This document shows, piece after piece, positions 29,184-37,900 of a stretch of DNA of 64,000 bases; the first letter of the stretch is position 1; each line of letters begins with the position of its first letter. The notes beneath the pieces were generated by a model that saw only the letters and a list, made by a program, of their open reading frames with translations, had not been told where the DNA came from and searched no databases. Both the position numbers and the translations under genes were made by a program. This DNA comes from Fibrobacter sp. (lineage in GTDB: Bacteria > Fibrobacterota > Fibrobacteria > Fibrobacterales > Fibrobacteraceae). The stretch lies in NCBI GenBank assembly GCA_024398815.1, contig JAKSIL010000017.1:1-64000 (forward strand), in the 5' to 3' direction.

Positions 29184-30989
29184 TTATTTCACGTCGAATG
29201 CGGGTATCGGGAGGCTTTCGCCCGCCTTCATCGCCTTGTCAAGCGCAGCGGACTTTGCAGGATCCACCCACCAATAAACCGGGATGGCGTCTTCGCGGTT
29301 GAAGTTGTCCAAAACCTTCTCGGGGAATCCGTAGCGGTTCCAGTAGAGAATGCGGTGATGGTCGCACTGCCACATCAAAACGTACGGCACGATTTCAGAA
29401 AGGCGGTTATCCAAGGCCATGAGAATTTCGTTGCGCTTGGCAAGGTCGAATTCCGTCTTCTGCAGGTCGATGAGGCTATCCACCACAGGGTCCTGAAGGC
29501 CGCTTAAGTTGTTCGTACCCTTCTGCATGGCGGTCGTAGAATACCAACTCGCTTCGGGGTCGCGAAGGCGCCCTGCACCCCAGTTCACCCAGTAGAGGTC
29601 AAAGTCGGCATCGTCGAGGCGCTTGCGGAGCGTGCTCTGGCTCATCTGTTCGATGGCGGCCACAACACCCACCTTTTTCAAGTCTTCCTGGAAAAGCGTC
29701 AGGTGGCGCAGGTCTTCCTGGCTAGTGATGAAGTTGATGACGAACGGCTTGCCGTCCTTTTCCAATTGCCCCTGGGCATTCACCGTATAACCGGCTTCAG
29801 CAAAAAGCGCACGGGCGCTGTCCGGATTGAATTTGTACAAAGTAGCGGTCGGGTTCTGGTTCCCTTCCCACAAGTCCGGATAGTAACTGTTCAAAAGGAA
29901 GTACTGGCCGAACATGTACTTTTCGTTCATGGCTTCGCGATTCAGGAGGAAGTTCAATGCGCGACGCACGCGGACGTCCTGGAACTGCGGCTTGCGCAGG
30001 TTGATGGCCATGCCCTGGAAACCGATAGGTTCCTTGTTGAAGATGCGCTGCTTTACGGCCCAGCCCTTTTGAACGGCGTCAAAGTCAGTCTGCTTCATCC
30101 AGATGCTGCTCGTATAGATGGCATACGCGTTGAAGTCCTGTTTCTTGAAGGCTTCCAAGGCCTTCGTCTGGTCGTTCATAAAACGGTAACGAATCTTCTG
30201 GAAGTTGTACTTGCCGTGGTTCCAGTTCTTCTTGAAGCCCCACCAGTCGCTACGGCGAGCAAGTTCCACGAAGCGGTCTTCGCGGAAGGTCTTGATTTTG
30301 TACGGGCCAGACACCACGGGGAATTCGTAGCGAATCTGGTTGAAGTCCTTGCCTTGCCAGGCATGTTTCGGGAATGCGAGCATGCCGGCCGCCTCCCAGA
30401 AGTTACCCCAGTGGGATTCCTTCGCAATCATCTTGATGGTAAGGCTATCGACAATTTCCGGGCGGTCAAAGCGGGAAAGCCCCACCTTGAAAATCGGTGT
30501 CAGGTTCTTTTCGTCCATGATGACGTCGTAGTAGAACTGAACGTCTTCGGCGGTCACGGGCTTACCGTCGCTCCACTTCGCACGGCTATCCACATGGAAC
30601 GTGAACGTCTTGCCGTCTTCGGAAACGCTCCAGGAGTCGGCGAGGATGCCAACTTCGCGGTCTTCGGTGCTGTGGAGGCTCACGAGAGGCTCGAACATCA
30701 TGCCCATGAGTTCGGCAGAGAAACTGTTGTAGTCTTCCCACATGTTGAAGGACTTCGGCATGGCGGAGCCCCACAGTGTAATCGAACCGCAGGCGCGGGC
30801 GTCCTTGCCCGCCACCGGGTCAAACTCGCCCGTCGCGGAACTATCCACCGGGATGACCGGGCAGTCGGCTTCGGATACAGCGGTGGCCTTTGCGCTGGCG
30901 CCCTTGCCAGAATTTTCGTTGCAACCGACCATCATTGCGCTAATGGCGAACGGGACTAACACACATGTCGCAAGTCTTTTCATGTTCAT
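29184..30989 (-). CDS. Family 5 extracellular solute-binding lipoprotein (peptide/nickel ABC type)
   Basis: ATG at 30989 is preceded by GAGAG; the frame is open further upstream into rnc but that part lacks signal features. MNMKRLATCVLVPFAISAMMVGC gives a lipoprotein signal, with Cys ~23 as the lipidated residue. The ~600-aa length and motifs fit SBP_bac_5 proteins (OppA/DppA type): VSEDGKTFTFHVDSRAKWSDGKPV near residue 110, and RRALNFLLNREAMN in the second lobe. Such proteins bind oligopeptides or similar ligands in the periplasm and deliver them to an ABC permease. No permease or ATPase gene is adjacent, so it is an orphan here. It lies 46 bases downstream of rnc in the same direction and may be read through from it. 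Confidence 0.88.
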   Translation of the reverse strand: MNMKRLATCVLVPFAISAMMVGCNENSGKGASAKATAVSEADCPVIPVDSSATGEFDPVAGKDARACGSITLWGSAMPKSFNMWEDYNSFSAELMGMMFEPLVSLHSTEDREVGILADSWSVSEDGKTFTFHVDSRAKWSDGKPVTAEDVQFYYDVIMDEKNLTPIFKVGLSRFDRPEIVDSLTIKMIAKESHWGNFWEAAGMLAFPKHAWQGKDFNQIRYEFPVVSGPYKIKTFREDRFVELARRSDWWGFKKNWNHGKYNFQKIRYRFMNDQTKALEAFKKQDFNAYAIYTSSIWMKQTDFDAVQKGWAVKQRIFNKEPIGFQGMAINLRKPQFQDVRVRRALNFLLNREAMNEKYMFGQYFLLNSYYPDLWEGNQNPTATLYKFNPDSARALFAEAGYTVNAQGQLEKDGKPFVINFITSQEDLRHLTLFQEDLKKVGVVAAIEQMSQSTLRKRLDDADFDLYWVNWGAGRLRDPEASWYSTTAMQKGTNNLSGLQDPVVDSLIDLQKTEFDLAKRNEILMALDNRLSEIVPYVLMWQCDHHRILYWNRYGFPEKVLDNFNREDAIPVYWWVDPAKSAALDKAMKAGESLPIPAFDVK

Positions 30990-31007
30990 TTTCACTCTCT
31001 CGTCTGT

Positions 31008-31023
31008 AGGCGCCATGGCGCCT
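31008..31023. repeat. 16-bp perfect palindrome between rnc and the binding-protein gene
   Basis: AGGCGCCATGGCGCCT is self-complementary and sits in the 46-base gap. On the plus strand it is followed by TTTTT; on the coding (minus) strand the T-run becomes an A-run before the hairpin, so it is not a normal terminator for rnc. It could be an operator or a stabilising hairpin. Confidence 0.7.
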
Positions 31024-31035
31024 TTTTCAAAACTG

Positions 31036-31851
31036 TTACGGGCGCCCCAGGTAGCGGGCTGGCTTCTTCGTCTTGTTGCCAGCCGGATTCCCCGCAGCAT
31101 TATCCGCAGGCTCCTCGGCTTTGAGCATTTCAAGCGTCACGCGGGCAGCATCCTGCTCGGCCTTCTTCTTGTTAGGGCCCTTGCCGCAGCCATAAACTTT
31201 GCCGTTCAGATGCACCTGGGCGGTAAACACCTTCTGGTGTTCCGGACCGTCTTCACCCACGATTTCATATTCCGGAGCCGTATGGAGCTTGCCCTGGGCG
31301 TACTCCAGAAGGGCGCTCTTGAAGTTCACGAAATCTTCGGCCACGATGATTTCCTTGATTCGCGGGAAGTGGAACCTGTTCAGAATGGCGCGGACTTCTT
31401 CCAACCCGCCATCGAGGTACACGGCCCCGAGAACGGCCTCGTAGGCATCGGCCAGGATGCTTTCCTTGCCGCGCCCGCCCATTTTCGCTTCGGACTTGCC
31501 AATCTTCACATACTCGCCCAAATCCCATTCCTTGGAGGACTGGGCACAGGCATGGCCCGAAACGATGGCGCTCTTGCGCTTGGAGAGGTCGCCTTCGGAG
31601 TCGTCGGGAAACATCTTATAAAGGTACTCGGTAGTGAGCATGTTCAAAACGGAATCGCCCAGGAACTCCAGGCGTTCGTTATTGCTCTCGTAAGGTAAAT
31701 CCGTGCCCGTCAAAAAAGAGCGGTGAACCAGGGCGTGAGCCAGGAGTTCCGGATCCCTGAACCTATACCCGAGCTTCGCCTCAAGCCCGTCACCGGACTT
31801 CTGGCGAAACCAGAGTTTAAGCAGCTTATGCAGCATGTTTTTCTCTTCCAA
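31036..31851 (-). CDS. rnc: Ribonuclease III
   Basis: Cuts double-stranded RNA, maturing rRNA precursors and some mRNAs. The RNase III signature NERLEFLGDSVLN lies at ~residues 55-67, with second-site acidic residues in DAYEAVLGAVYLDGG (~135-150). A double-stranded RNA-binding domain follows (EYEIVGEDGPEH, KKKAEQDAARVTLEML, ~195-250). The last ~20 residues are a Lys/Pro/Asn-rich tail. Start: a perfect AGGAGG (31857-31862) is 5 bases before TTG at 31851, whereas the first ATG is 15 bases further in, so TTG is the better start. acpP lies upstream but a terminator stands between them. Confidence 0.95.
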   Translation of the reverse strand: MEEKNMLHKLLKLWFRQKSGDGLEAKLGYRFRDPELLAHALVHRSFLTGTDLPYESNNERLEFLGDSVLNMLTTEYLYKMFPDDSEGDLSKRKSAIVSGHACAQSSKEWDLGEYVKIGKSEAKMGGRGKESILADAYEAVLGAVYLDGGLEEVRAILNRFHFPRIKEIIVAEDFVNFKSALLEYAQGKLHTAPEYEIVGEDGPEHQKVFTAQVHLNGKVYGCGKGPNKKKAEQDAARVTLEMLKAEEPADNAAGNPAGNKTKKPARYLGRP

Positions 31852-31885
31852 AAGAACCTCCTATGATTCTATGGCTAGAAGATAA

Positions 31886-31912
31886 CAAAAAACCCGGCAG
31901 AAAAAACCGGGT
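31886..31912 (-). terminator. Rho-independent terminator after acpP
   Basis: Minus strand: ACCCGG (31912-31907), 9-base loop, CCGGGT followed by TTTTTG. It is in the 118-bp acpP-rnc gap. Confidence 0.75.
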
Positions 31913-31924
31913 CTAGAAAGCTCG

Positions 31925-31951
31925 CTTGGCCCAACCAAAGCGCGGGCCAAG
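31925..31951. other. Second hairpin in the acpP-rnc gap
   Basis: CTTGGCCC (31925-31932) and GGGCCAAG (31944-31951) form a perfect 8-bp stem with an 11-base loop, just after the acpP stop. No T-run follows it directly; it may protect the acpP mRNA 3' end. Confidence 0.6.
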
Positions 31952-31969
31952 AAACATAGCATACAGCAA

Positions 31970-32215
31970 TTAGCCGTTCTTCTTGGCTTCCAGGAAGGCA
32001 ACCACGTCGGATACCTTGAGGAACTTTTCAGCGTCGGAATCGAGGATTTCAACTTCGAATTCGTCTTCGAGAGCCATCACCAGTTCGACGCGGTCCAGAG
32101 AGTCAGCACCGAGGTCGTTGCCGAATTCAGATTCAGGCTTCACATTTTCAGCCTTGACTTCGAGCTTAGCAACGATAACGTCGGTAACCTTCTTGAAAAT
32201 TTCTTCTTGTGTCAT
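31970..32215 (-). CDS. acpP: Acyl carrier protein
   Basis: An 81-aa acidic helical protein that carries growing acyl chains on a phosphopantetheine arm. The attachment motif GADSLDRVELVM has the modified Ser at ~residue 40 (DSL). Length and charge are typical of AcpP. GGAG lies upstream of the ATG. The neighbours fabG and plsX belong to the same pathway, but a promoter inside the end of fabG and a terminator behind acpP suggest it is mainly made from its own short, probably abundant mRNA. Confidence 0.97.
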   Translation of the reverse strand: MTQEEIFKKVTDVIVAKLEVKAENVKPESEFGNDLGADSLDRVELVMALEDEFEVEILDSDAEKFLKVSDVVAFLEAKKNG

Positions 32216-32243
32216 TGTTTACTCCATTTGGAATTGTTTGCGT

Positions 32244-32274
32244 GCAAATTTAGAAAATATTCCTAGGCATTCAA
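32244..32274 (-). promoter_or_regulatory. acpP promoter
   Basis: Minus strand: TTGAAT (32274-32269), exactly 17 bases, TAAATTTG (32251-32244). It overlaps the 3' end of fabG. Transcription would begin near 32238, 23 bases before the acpP ATG. Confidence 0.6.
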
Positions 32275-32994
32275 CCCCCCATCCACCCCAATTACTTGCC
32301 CTGTTATATACTTGGCATCGTCCGATGCCAAAAAAACGGCCAATTTCGCAATATCTTCGGGTTTTCCCATACAACCTAGAGGGATTTGTGAAGAATATTT
32401 TGCATGGACCTCGGCATTCAGTGCGGCCGTCATGTCGGTTTCTATGAAACCGGGAGCGATGGCATTCACGGTAACTCCACGACTTGCGAACTCCATGGCG
32501 TTGGACTTGGTGAGCCCGATGACGCCAGCCTTGGCCGCGGCATAGTTGGCTTGCCCTGCTTGGCAACGAATGCCGTTGATGCTTGCGATGTTCACAATTC
32601 GACCGTAGCGAGCCGACAGCATGGTCTTCGCGACCGCCCTCGTGCAAAGGAACGCCGACCGGAGGTCCGTCGCGACCACGTCGTCGAAATCTTCGTCCTT
32701 CATACGCAGTACGAGCCTGTCACGGGTAATGCCCGCATTGTTCACGAGCACGTCCACCCCGCCAAGGTCTTCGATGGCCTTCGCAAATGTCGCCTGGACC
32801 TGGGCCGAGTCGCCCACGTCGCAGGCGTACGCAAACGCTCTCACGCCAAATTCTTTTGCAATGGACTCCGCCTGGGAGTCGCAACCGCCACGCGAAATCA
32901 AAGCCACGTCGGAGCCCCGCGCAGCAAGTTCGCGGGCCACCGCAAGGCCAATGCCCCTGCTGGCACCTGTCACAATGGATTTCTTGTTCTTCAT
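32263..32994 (-). CDS. fabG: 3-oxoacyl-[acyl-carrier-protein] reductase
   Basis: NADPH-dependent SDR enzyme that reduces 3-oxoacyl-ACP in fatty acid elongation. The 243 residues from ATG 32994 match the family length. TGASRGIG (~8-15) is the cofactor-binding loop; NNAG (~86-89) is the structural motif; Ser in NIASINGI, and YAAAK (~151-155), are the catalytic Ser-Tyr-Lys; APGFIETDMT is the substrate loop. The frame stays open 38 codons further upstream, but that stretch runs through the plsX terminator, so ATG 32994 is preferred. TATATTTG stands 7 bases before the ATG and there is no Shine-Dalgarno sequence, so the mRNA may be leaderless. Confidence 0.95.
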   Translation of the reverse strand: MKNKKSIVTGASRGIGLAVARELAARGSDVALISRGGCDSQAESIAKEFGVRAFAYACDVGDSAQVQATFAKAIEDLGGVDVLVNNAGITRDRLVLRMKDEDFDDVVATDLRSAFLCTRAVAKTMLSARYGRIVNIASINGIRCQAGQANYAAAKAGVIGLTKSNAMEFASRGVTVNAIAPGFIETDMTAALNAEVHAKYSSQIPLGCMGKPEDIAKLAVFLASDDAKYITGQVIGVDGGLNA

Positions 32995-33001
32995 GCTTTC
33001 A

Positions 33002-33007
33002 AATATA
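33002..33007 (-). promoter_or_regulatory. fabG -10 element (probable leaderless mRNA)
   Basis: TATATT, followed by TG to give TATATTTG, 7 bases before the ATG at 32994. No clear -35 at 17 bases. Confidence 0.45.
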
Positions 33008-33061
33008 GACAATGAGCCGCAAAGCGCTCCTGTTAATTTATTCAAAAAAAGCGGCGTCGAC

Positions 33062-33094
33062 AAAAAAAACACCCCGCAGTCATAAACTGCGGGG
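33062..33094 (-). terminator. Rho-independent terminator after plsX
   Basis: Minus strand: CCCCGCAGT, 5-base loop, ACTGCGGGG, then TGTTTTTTTT. The 9-bp perfect stem separates plsX from fabG. Confidence 0.93.
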
Positions 33095-33136
33095 CGTTTT
33101 AAAGCCATACAGGCAGTGGAGGTTCAACCTTTCGAG

Positions 33137-34132
33137 TTAAGCCTCGGCAGCCGGTTCAGCGGGAGCTTCGTCCTTGATGGCAGCAAGGCGTTCATTCACC
33201 TTGGCTGCCACACCGGATTCGGCGTACTTGGCGGCGACCTCGACAGCCTTCTCGATAGCAAGGGCGTCGGAGCGACCATGAGCGATGATGCCCGTGCCGT
33301 TGAGGCCAAGGAGCAAGGCGCCACCGGTCATGCGGTAGTCCCACATGGCATCGAACTTGCGACCTGCTTCGGTATCAATGGAACCGAACATCTTGTGGTG
33401 CATTTCAAAGAAGCCTTCGAGCATCTTGAGGACCACGTTGCCGGTAAAGCCGGAGGAGACAATCACATCGGCCTTGCCCATGATCAAGTCTTCGCCTTCG
33501 ATGTTACCGATAAAGTTCACCGGAGCGGACTTGAGAAGCTGGTACGCTTCCTGAAGCACGGCCGGGCCCTTGTGTTCTTCTTCGCCCATGTTGAGAAGTC
33601 CAACCTTGGGCTGCGGATAGCCGAAGTAGGTTTCCGCAAAGGCGGAACCAGCAATGGCGAAGTCCACCAAGGTCGAAGCACGTTCATCAACGTTGGCGCC
33701 AGCATCCACCAGGATAACCGGATGATCTGCCGTAGGAATCACGCAACCAATAGGCGGACGAGCGAACTTGTCGTTAGACTTGCCGAGGAGGAGCAGGCAA
33801 CTGGCCATCATGGCACCGGAGTTACCGGCGCTCACGGAAGCGTCTACCATTCCCTTCTTCTGCAAGGCAACGCATGTCACCAGACCCGAATGCTGTTTCT
33901 TCTTAACAACCATCACGGGGTGTTCGTCCATGGCCACGGGATCGGGGGCGTCGACAACGGTAATGCCGTTTCCGGTATAACCGAGCTTGGCGAGGCCTTC
34001 CTTGACCTGGGCTTCCGGTCCGCACAGGACCACGTGAATATTGGCATTCTTATTGACGGCGTTTACGGCGCCTTCAATAACAACATCGGGGGCAAAATCG
34101 CCACCAAGGGCATCCAGTGCAACTTTGATCAC
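33137..34132 (-). CDS. plsX: Phosphate acyltransferase PlsX
   Basis: Converts acyl-ACP and phosphate to acyl-phosphate, the acyl donor for PlsY in phospholipid synthesis; membrane-associated. The N-terminal KVALDALGGDFAP and central GVVIPTAD-like CVIPTADHPVILVDAGANVD, GFTGNVVLKMLEG and GVNGTGIIAHG-type LGLNGTGIIAHGRSD segments are characteristic. The 331-aa length is usual, apart from a short Ala/Glu/Pro tail (APAEPAAEA). Start is GTG at 34132 with AGGAGG 6 bases upstream. It follows rpmF by 19 bases, the classic yceD-rpmF-plsX order, but fabH and fabD, which often follow, are absent; a terminator follows instead. Confidence 0.96.
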   Translation of the reverse strand: MIKVALDALGGDFAPDVVIEGAVNAVNKNANIHVVLCGPEAQVKEGLAKLGYTGNGITVVDAPDPVAMDEHPVMVVKKKQHSGLVTCVALQKKGMVDASVSAGNSGAMMASCLLLLGKSNDKFARPPIGCVIPTADHPVILVDAGANVDERASTLVDFAIAGSAFAETYFGYPQPKVGLLNMGEEEHKGPAVLQEAYQLLKSAPVNFIGNIEGEDLIMGKADVIVSSGFTGNVVLKMLEGFFEMHHKMFGSIDTEAGRKFDAMWDYRMTGGALLLGLNGTGIIAHGRSDALAIEKAVEVAAKYAESGVAAKVNERLAAIKDEAPAEPAAEA

Positions 34133-34151
34133 GGATTCCTCCTAGAATAAA

Positions 34152-34340
34152 TTAGGCTTCGGCACCCTTCATGTCGACAACTTCCACACCATTGTAGAAG
34201 CCGCAAACCGGGCACACGCGGTGCGGACGCTTGGTAGCGCCACAGTGGTCGCAAGTAGCCATAGCCGGCACATCCATCTTCCAGTGGGTACGACGCTTGT
34301 CACGACGAGCGGTGGAGGTTTTTCTTTTAGGTACTGCCAT
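34152..34340 (-). CDS. rpmF: 50S ribosomal protein L32
   Basis: 62-aa basic protein of the large ribosomal subunit. [19 protein letters not shown] is the typical start; CDHCG and CPVCG form a four-Cys zinc site. The ribosome binding site AGGAG lies inside the last codons of yceD, 2 bases separate the genes, and translation is probably coupled. Confidence 0.97.
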   Translation of the reverse strand: MAVPKRKTSTARRDKRRTHWKMDVPAMATCDHCGATKRPHRVCPVCGFYNGVEVVDMKGAEA

Positions 34341-34342
34341 TT

Positions 34343-34864
34343 TTAACTCCTATTTTCCATTTTGCTCTTAAGAGCTTTGAGTTTTTCCCAACGAGGGTCC
34401 ACTTTATCTTCGGGATTCTCGTCAGAAGGTTTGTTTGTTACAAAGATAAAATCTTCGTCAGGATTTTTCACGGGTGCGAATGGTTCTTGTAGTATAACCA
34501 GCTGTCGGATGCACTCGGAAACGTCCACGAAGAGCTGCCCCTGGGGAATTTTATAGGCGAAAACGTCTACGTCGTCTTCGTCCAGTTCCTGATTTGCCAC
34601 AGAAGTCCGTTCGACCTCCAAAACCATTTCGGTTTCAAAGGGGCGATCGAAGAGTTCCAAGGTACGGGAGCAGGTCAGAGTTTGCACTCCAGAGAGAACA
34701 CCGGATATAAGCCACTTGCTTTCGCCTTCGGGGCTAACCAGCACCTGGGCTACCAGATCGCCATTTAGGTGCAGTTCGTCGAAGATCTCGGGAGCGTCGG
34801 CATGGGACCAGACCACTCGGCGGTCTTCGGATTCAGTAAGTTTCTGTGCTATATCGATTCTCAA
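34343..34864 (-). CDS. YceD/DUF177 family protein
   Basis: 173-aa cytoplasmic protein of the family encoded just before rpmF in many bacteria, implicated in 23S rRNA accumulation in E. coli and plants. The [14 protein letters not shown] and [22 protein letters not shown] segments fit the family; the C-terminal Cys pair seen in some members is missing. Start is TTG at 34864, chosen because a TTGACT-17-TACATTTG promoter places transcription start about 4 bases before it and no ATG is near. First gene of the yceD-rpmF-plsX operon. Confidence 0.85.
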   Translation of the reverse strand: MRIDIAQKLTESEDRRVVWSHADAPEIFDELHLNGDLVAQVLVSPEGESKWLISGVLSGVQTLTCSRTLELFDRPFETEMVLEVERTSVANQELDEDDVDVFAYKIPQGQLFVDVSECIRQLVILQEPFAPVKNPDEDFIFVTNKPSDENPEDKVDPRWEKLKALKSKMENRS

Positions 34865-34874
34865 AGTGGCACCA

Positions 34875-34903
34875 AATGTAGTAAAATCAACTTTTCAAGT
34901 CAA
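34875..34903 (-). promoter_or_regulatory. Promoter of yceD-rpmF-plsX
   Basis: Minus strand: TTGACT (34903-34898), exactly 17 bases, TACATT (34880-34875), continuing as TACATTTG. Predicted transcription start ~34868, only about 4 bases before the TTG start codon. Confidence 0.7.
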
Positions 34904-34922
34904 TATTGAGCACTCATGCAAA

Positions 34923-34952
34923 CAAGAAAAGCCCCCGCCTTATAGCGGGAGC
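34923..34952 (-). terminator. Rho-independent terminator after the Fn3-repeat lipoprotein gene
   Basis: Minus strand: GCTCCCGC, 6-base loop, GCGGGGGC (one G-T pair), then TTTTCTTG. Confidence 0.85.
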
Positions 34953-34981
34953 TTCACGTTAAAGATTCTTTTTACCCAGGA

Positions 34982-37900
34982 TTACGGTTCAGAACCAGCG
35001 GGTGCCTTGTCGCAACCAGTAACCTGATCGCCCAAGCGTACCAGGTTGCTCCATTCGGTATAGGCGACACCGCCTAGCGTTTTTCCTTCCAAAGTTGCAG
35101 CTTCCGTCCACTTACCACGCACCTGCACATAGGTGTCTTGGGATGTAAAGCAAGCATCTTCATAACCTTCAAATTTCTTACTCATAACGGCATAACCATG
35201 ATCCGCATCCGTGTACGGTTTAATGTGAGTTGTACTTTCATCACCAGAACCATCGTCCGTCCGATTCGACACTACAATACGGAACTCGTACTCCACCTTT
35301 TCGGTATACGGAAGTGCCGAAATACTCTTGGCAATCTGGTCGTCTGTCACAGCAACGAAGACTTCCGCCCTTTGAACGACATCACCGGCCTTTTCTGTAA
35401 CACCCTTCACATTGAGCGCCGGAGCCGTGCTGAAGTTCAAGTCTTCGCGATACGGCGTAGATTCCGTAATCTGAATCGTGCCGGAGTAATCCGAGAATTT
35501 ACAGCCATCGCTCCATTTAGATTCGGCTGTAATGTAAGAACACTTCGTGCCGGCATTTTCGCCATCAAAGGCCGCAACGCGGTAGAAGTTCTCTCGATTT
35601 TCCTGGCCGAGCACGTAGTACTGCAATACATTCGGCTCCACTTGAGCGGTTTCACTCCAAGCTCCATCAGCTGTTTCAGAGACTTTGGACTGCTGCAAAC
35701 GGAAGCCGAGTTCCGGACGCTTGGGTTCAGATGTGTATTCCCACTGCAGCACCCACACGCTCGGAGAAAGACGGAAGGCCGTAAGTCCGGACGGAGCGGG
35801 AAGCGACAAGTCAACCGTGTAACCGCTGATGTAAATGGCGTTGGAAACCTTCTTCGAATCGCCGTTCACAGCTTCGACGCGATAGTACATGCCATCGTCC
35901 GGAGCGTCGAACACATAGGTCGTCACGCTCGGGTCAAGCGTTGCCACAGCGGCAGAAGACCAATTATTGCCATCGTCGCTTGTACGGATTTCGAAGCTCA
36001 AGGCATTGAGGGTGCCCTGTTCATAAGTCCAGGTGATAGCGTACTTGCCGTCGGCACGGCTCATATCGACAACGGTATTCAGCACAGGAGCGTTCAGAAT
36101 CTTTTCATCTTCGTTCGAAGCGATGTAGATGGCTTCGGAATTCGCATTGTCGTAATCCGTAGCAACGGCAACCACACGGTAATAGAGGGCTTCCGTCGGA
36201 GCGGCAAATACAAATGTACGCAAGCTGATATCGAGGCCGGACTGGAACACGTTCTTGTTCGAACCGAACTTGCCATCCGTGCAGGTTTCAATGCTGAAGC
36301 TTTCTGCGCTGACGGTGCCCTGTTCGTAGTTCCAAGAAATTTCGAACTTTCCATCATCACGAGCCGCATAAGAAACTCCAGTCGGAGCGGTAAGATTGAA
36401 GTCCACATTGTACATGCTGATGTAGATGGCTTCGGAAGCCGCGGAATCTTCATTGGCCGTATTGACAGCCCACAGGCTATAGTAACCAGCCAAAGGCCTG
36501 TCGTCGAACACGTAAGACCTCATGTTCATGCCCAGCACGACAGCCTTGCTGGAAGCCGTCTTGAACTGTTCCCAGTTATTTCCGTCCGTGCTCTTCATCA
36601 AGACGAACTTGTCTGCCTGGTATTCTTCGTTCTGTGCATAGCCCCAGGAGACGACGTACTTTTCTTCGTCCACGGTGTATGCGAATTCGGTCGGAGCCGC
36701 AAGCTTCGATACTGCATTTTCGATACCCGCCACAAGGACTTCGCTCGAGAAGCTCTCGTTGTCATCCTTGTCAACAGCAGAAACACGGAAATAGTAATCC
36801 ACAGTTTCTGCGCTTGTCACAAAGATTCTAGTCTTCGCATCGGTTTCGGTAACCTTCGTCCAGACGAAATCACCGGCGCTTTCTTCGAACCTATAGACGA
36901 TGAACTTCACAGCCGGACGGCTGACCTCTTCAGTGTATTCCCACTTGATGGAAACCCTGTTGTTCGAAATGTTTTCGCTAGTCACGTTAGTGGGTGCCGG
37001 CAAATCGTAGCGGACCTTTTCGAATGCAACCTTTATGGCATCCGATTCACGTTCCTGGTCACCGTCCATTGCAACGACGCGATAGTACATGTAGCCGTTC
37101 TTTTCGAAGGAAGCATCCATTTCCTTGAACTCATAGGTGCGGAAATTCTTGCCGACAACTTCCACATCCGTGAATGCGCCAGAGATGTAATTCTGGATGG
37201 CAAATTCCGTTGCAGGGCACTTGTCGTTGGCGACATAGCTCCAAGAAACTTCAACATTGCCATTAGCAAGCATTTTGCCGCTCAATCCCGTCGGGGTAGC
37301 CATTTCGCAAGTGATATTCACAACGCCCTCGATGCGGACATCGTTTGAGTACGCTTCGCCATTGGCATCGACAGCCACGATGCGGTAAAAGCGATCCTTT
37401 TCACCGGACTTTGCCACAGAAATGCGCCTTGCATCCTTTGCAATGTTGGCAACTTCCGGCATCCAGGTATTGGCATCGGAAAGCTTCTGCAATTCGAAGT
37501 GGTCCACCGGACGAGACTTGTTGTCCGTGAAGCTCCAAGTGAGGGTGTAGGTGCTGTCAGAAAGCATCGTGGCAGAAAGGTTCGAAGGTACCGGCAGATC
37601 GACAGAGACGTCGGCATAATCAACATAAATAGCCACAGAATAATTCTTCTCACCCTTCGTTCCTTCTGCGGCGACACGGTAGTACAAACCACCCTGAGCC
37701 TTTGTCGGACCTACGACAACCGCTGTACGGACTGTTGAATCCAGCTTTGTCGTCGAAGAATTCCAGTCAACGGAGTTTTCGGACCATTCAGGAATGAATT
37801 TCGCCACCGGGAGTTTGGAATTGCCGGAATAGCTCCAGTTCAAGCGAACCTTGCCGTTTGCAAGGACGGAGCCGGAAACTCCAGAAGGAGCCGGAAGAAT

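Noticed and set aside
30990-31133. N-terminal extension of the binding lipoprotein into rnc
   Set aside because: The lipoprotein signal must be at the N-terminus, and GAGAG precedes the ATG at 30989.
32995-33108. N-terminal extension of FabG
   Set aside because: The upstream codons run through the plsX terminator and add nothing to the SDR fold; FabG normally starts just before the TGASRGIG loop.
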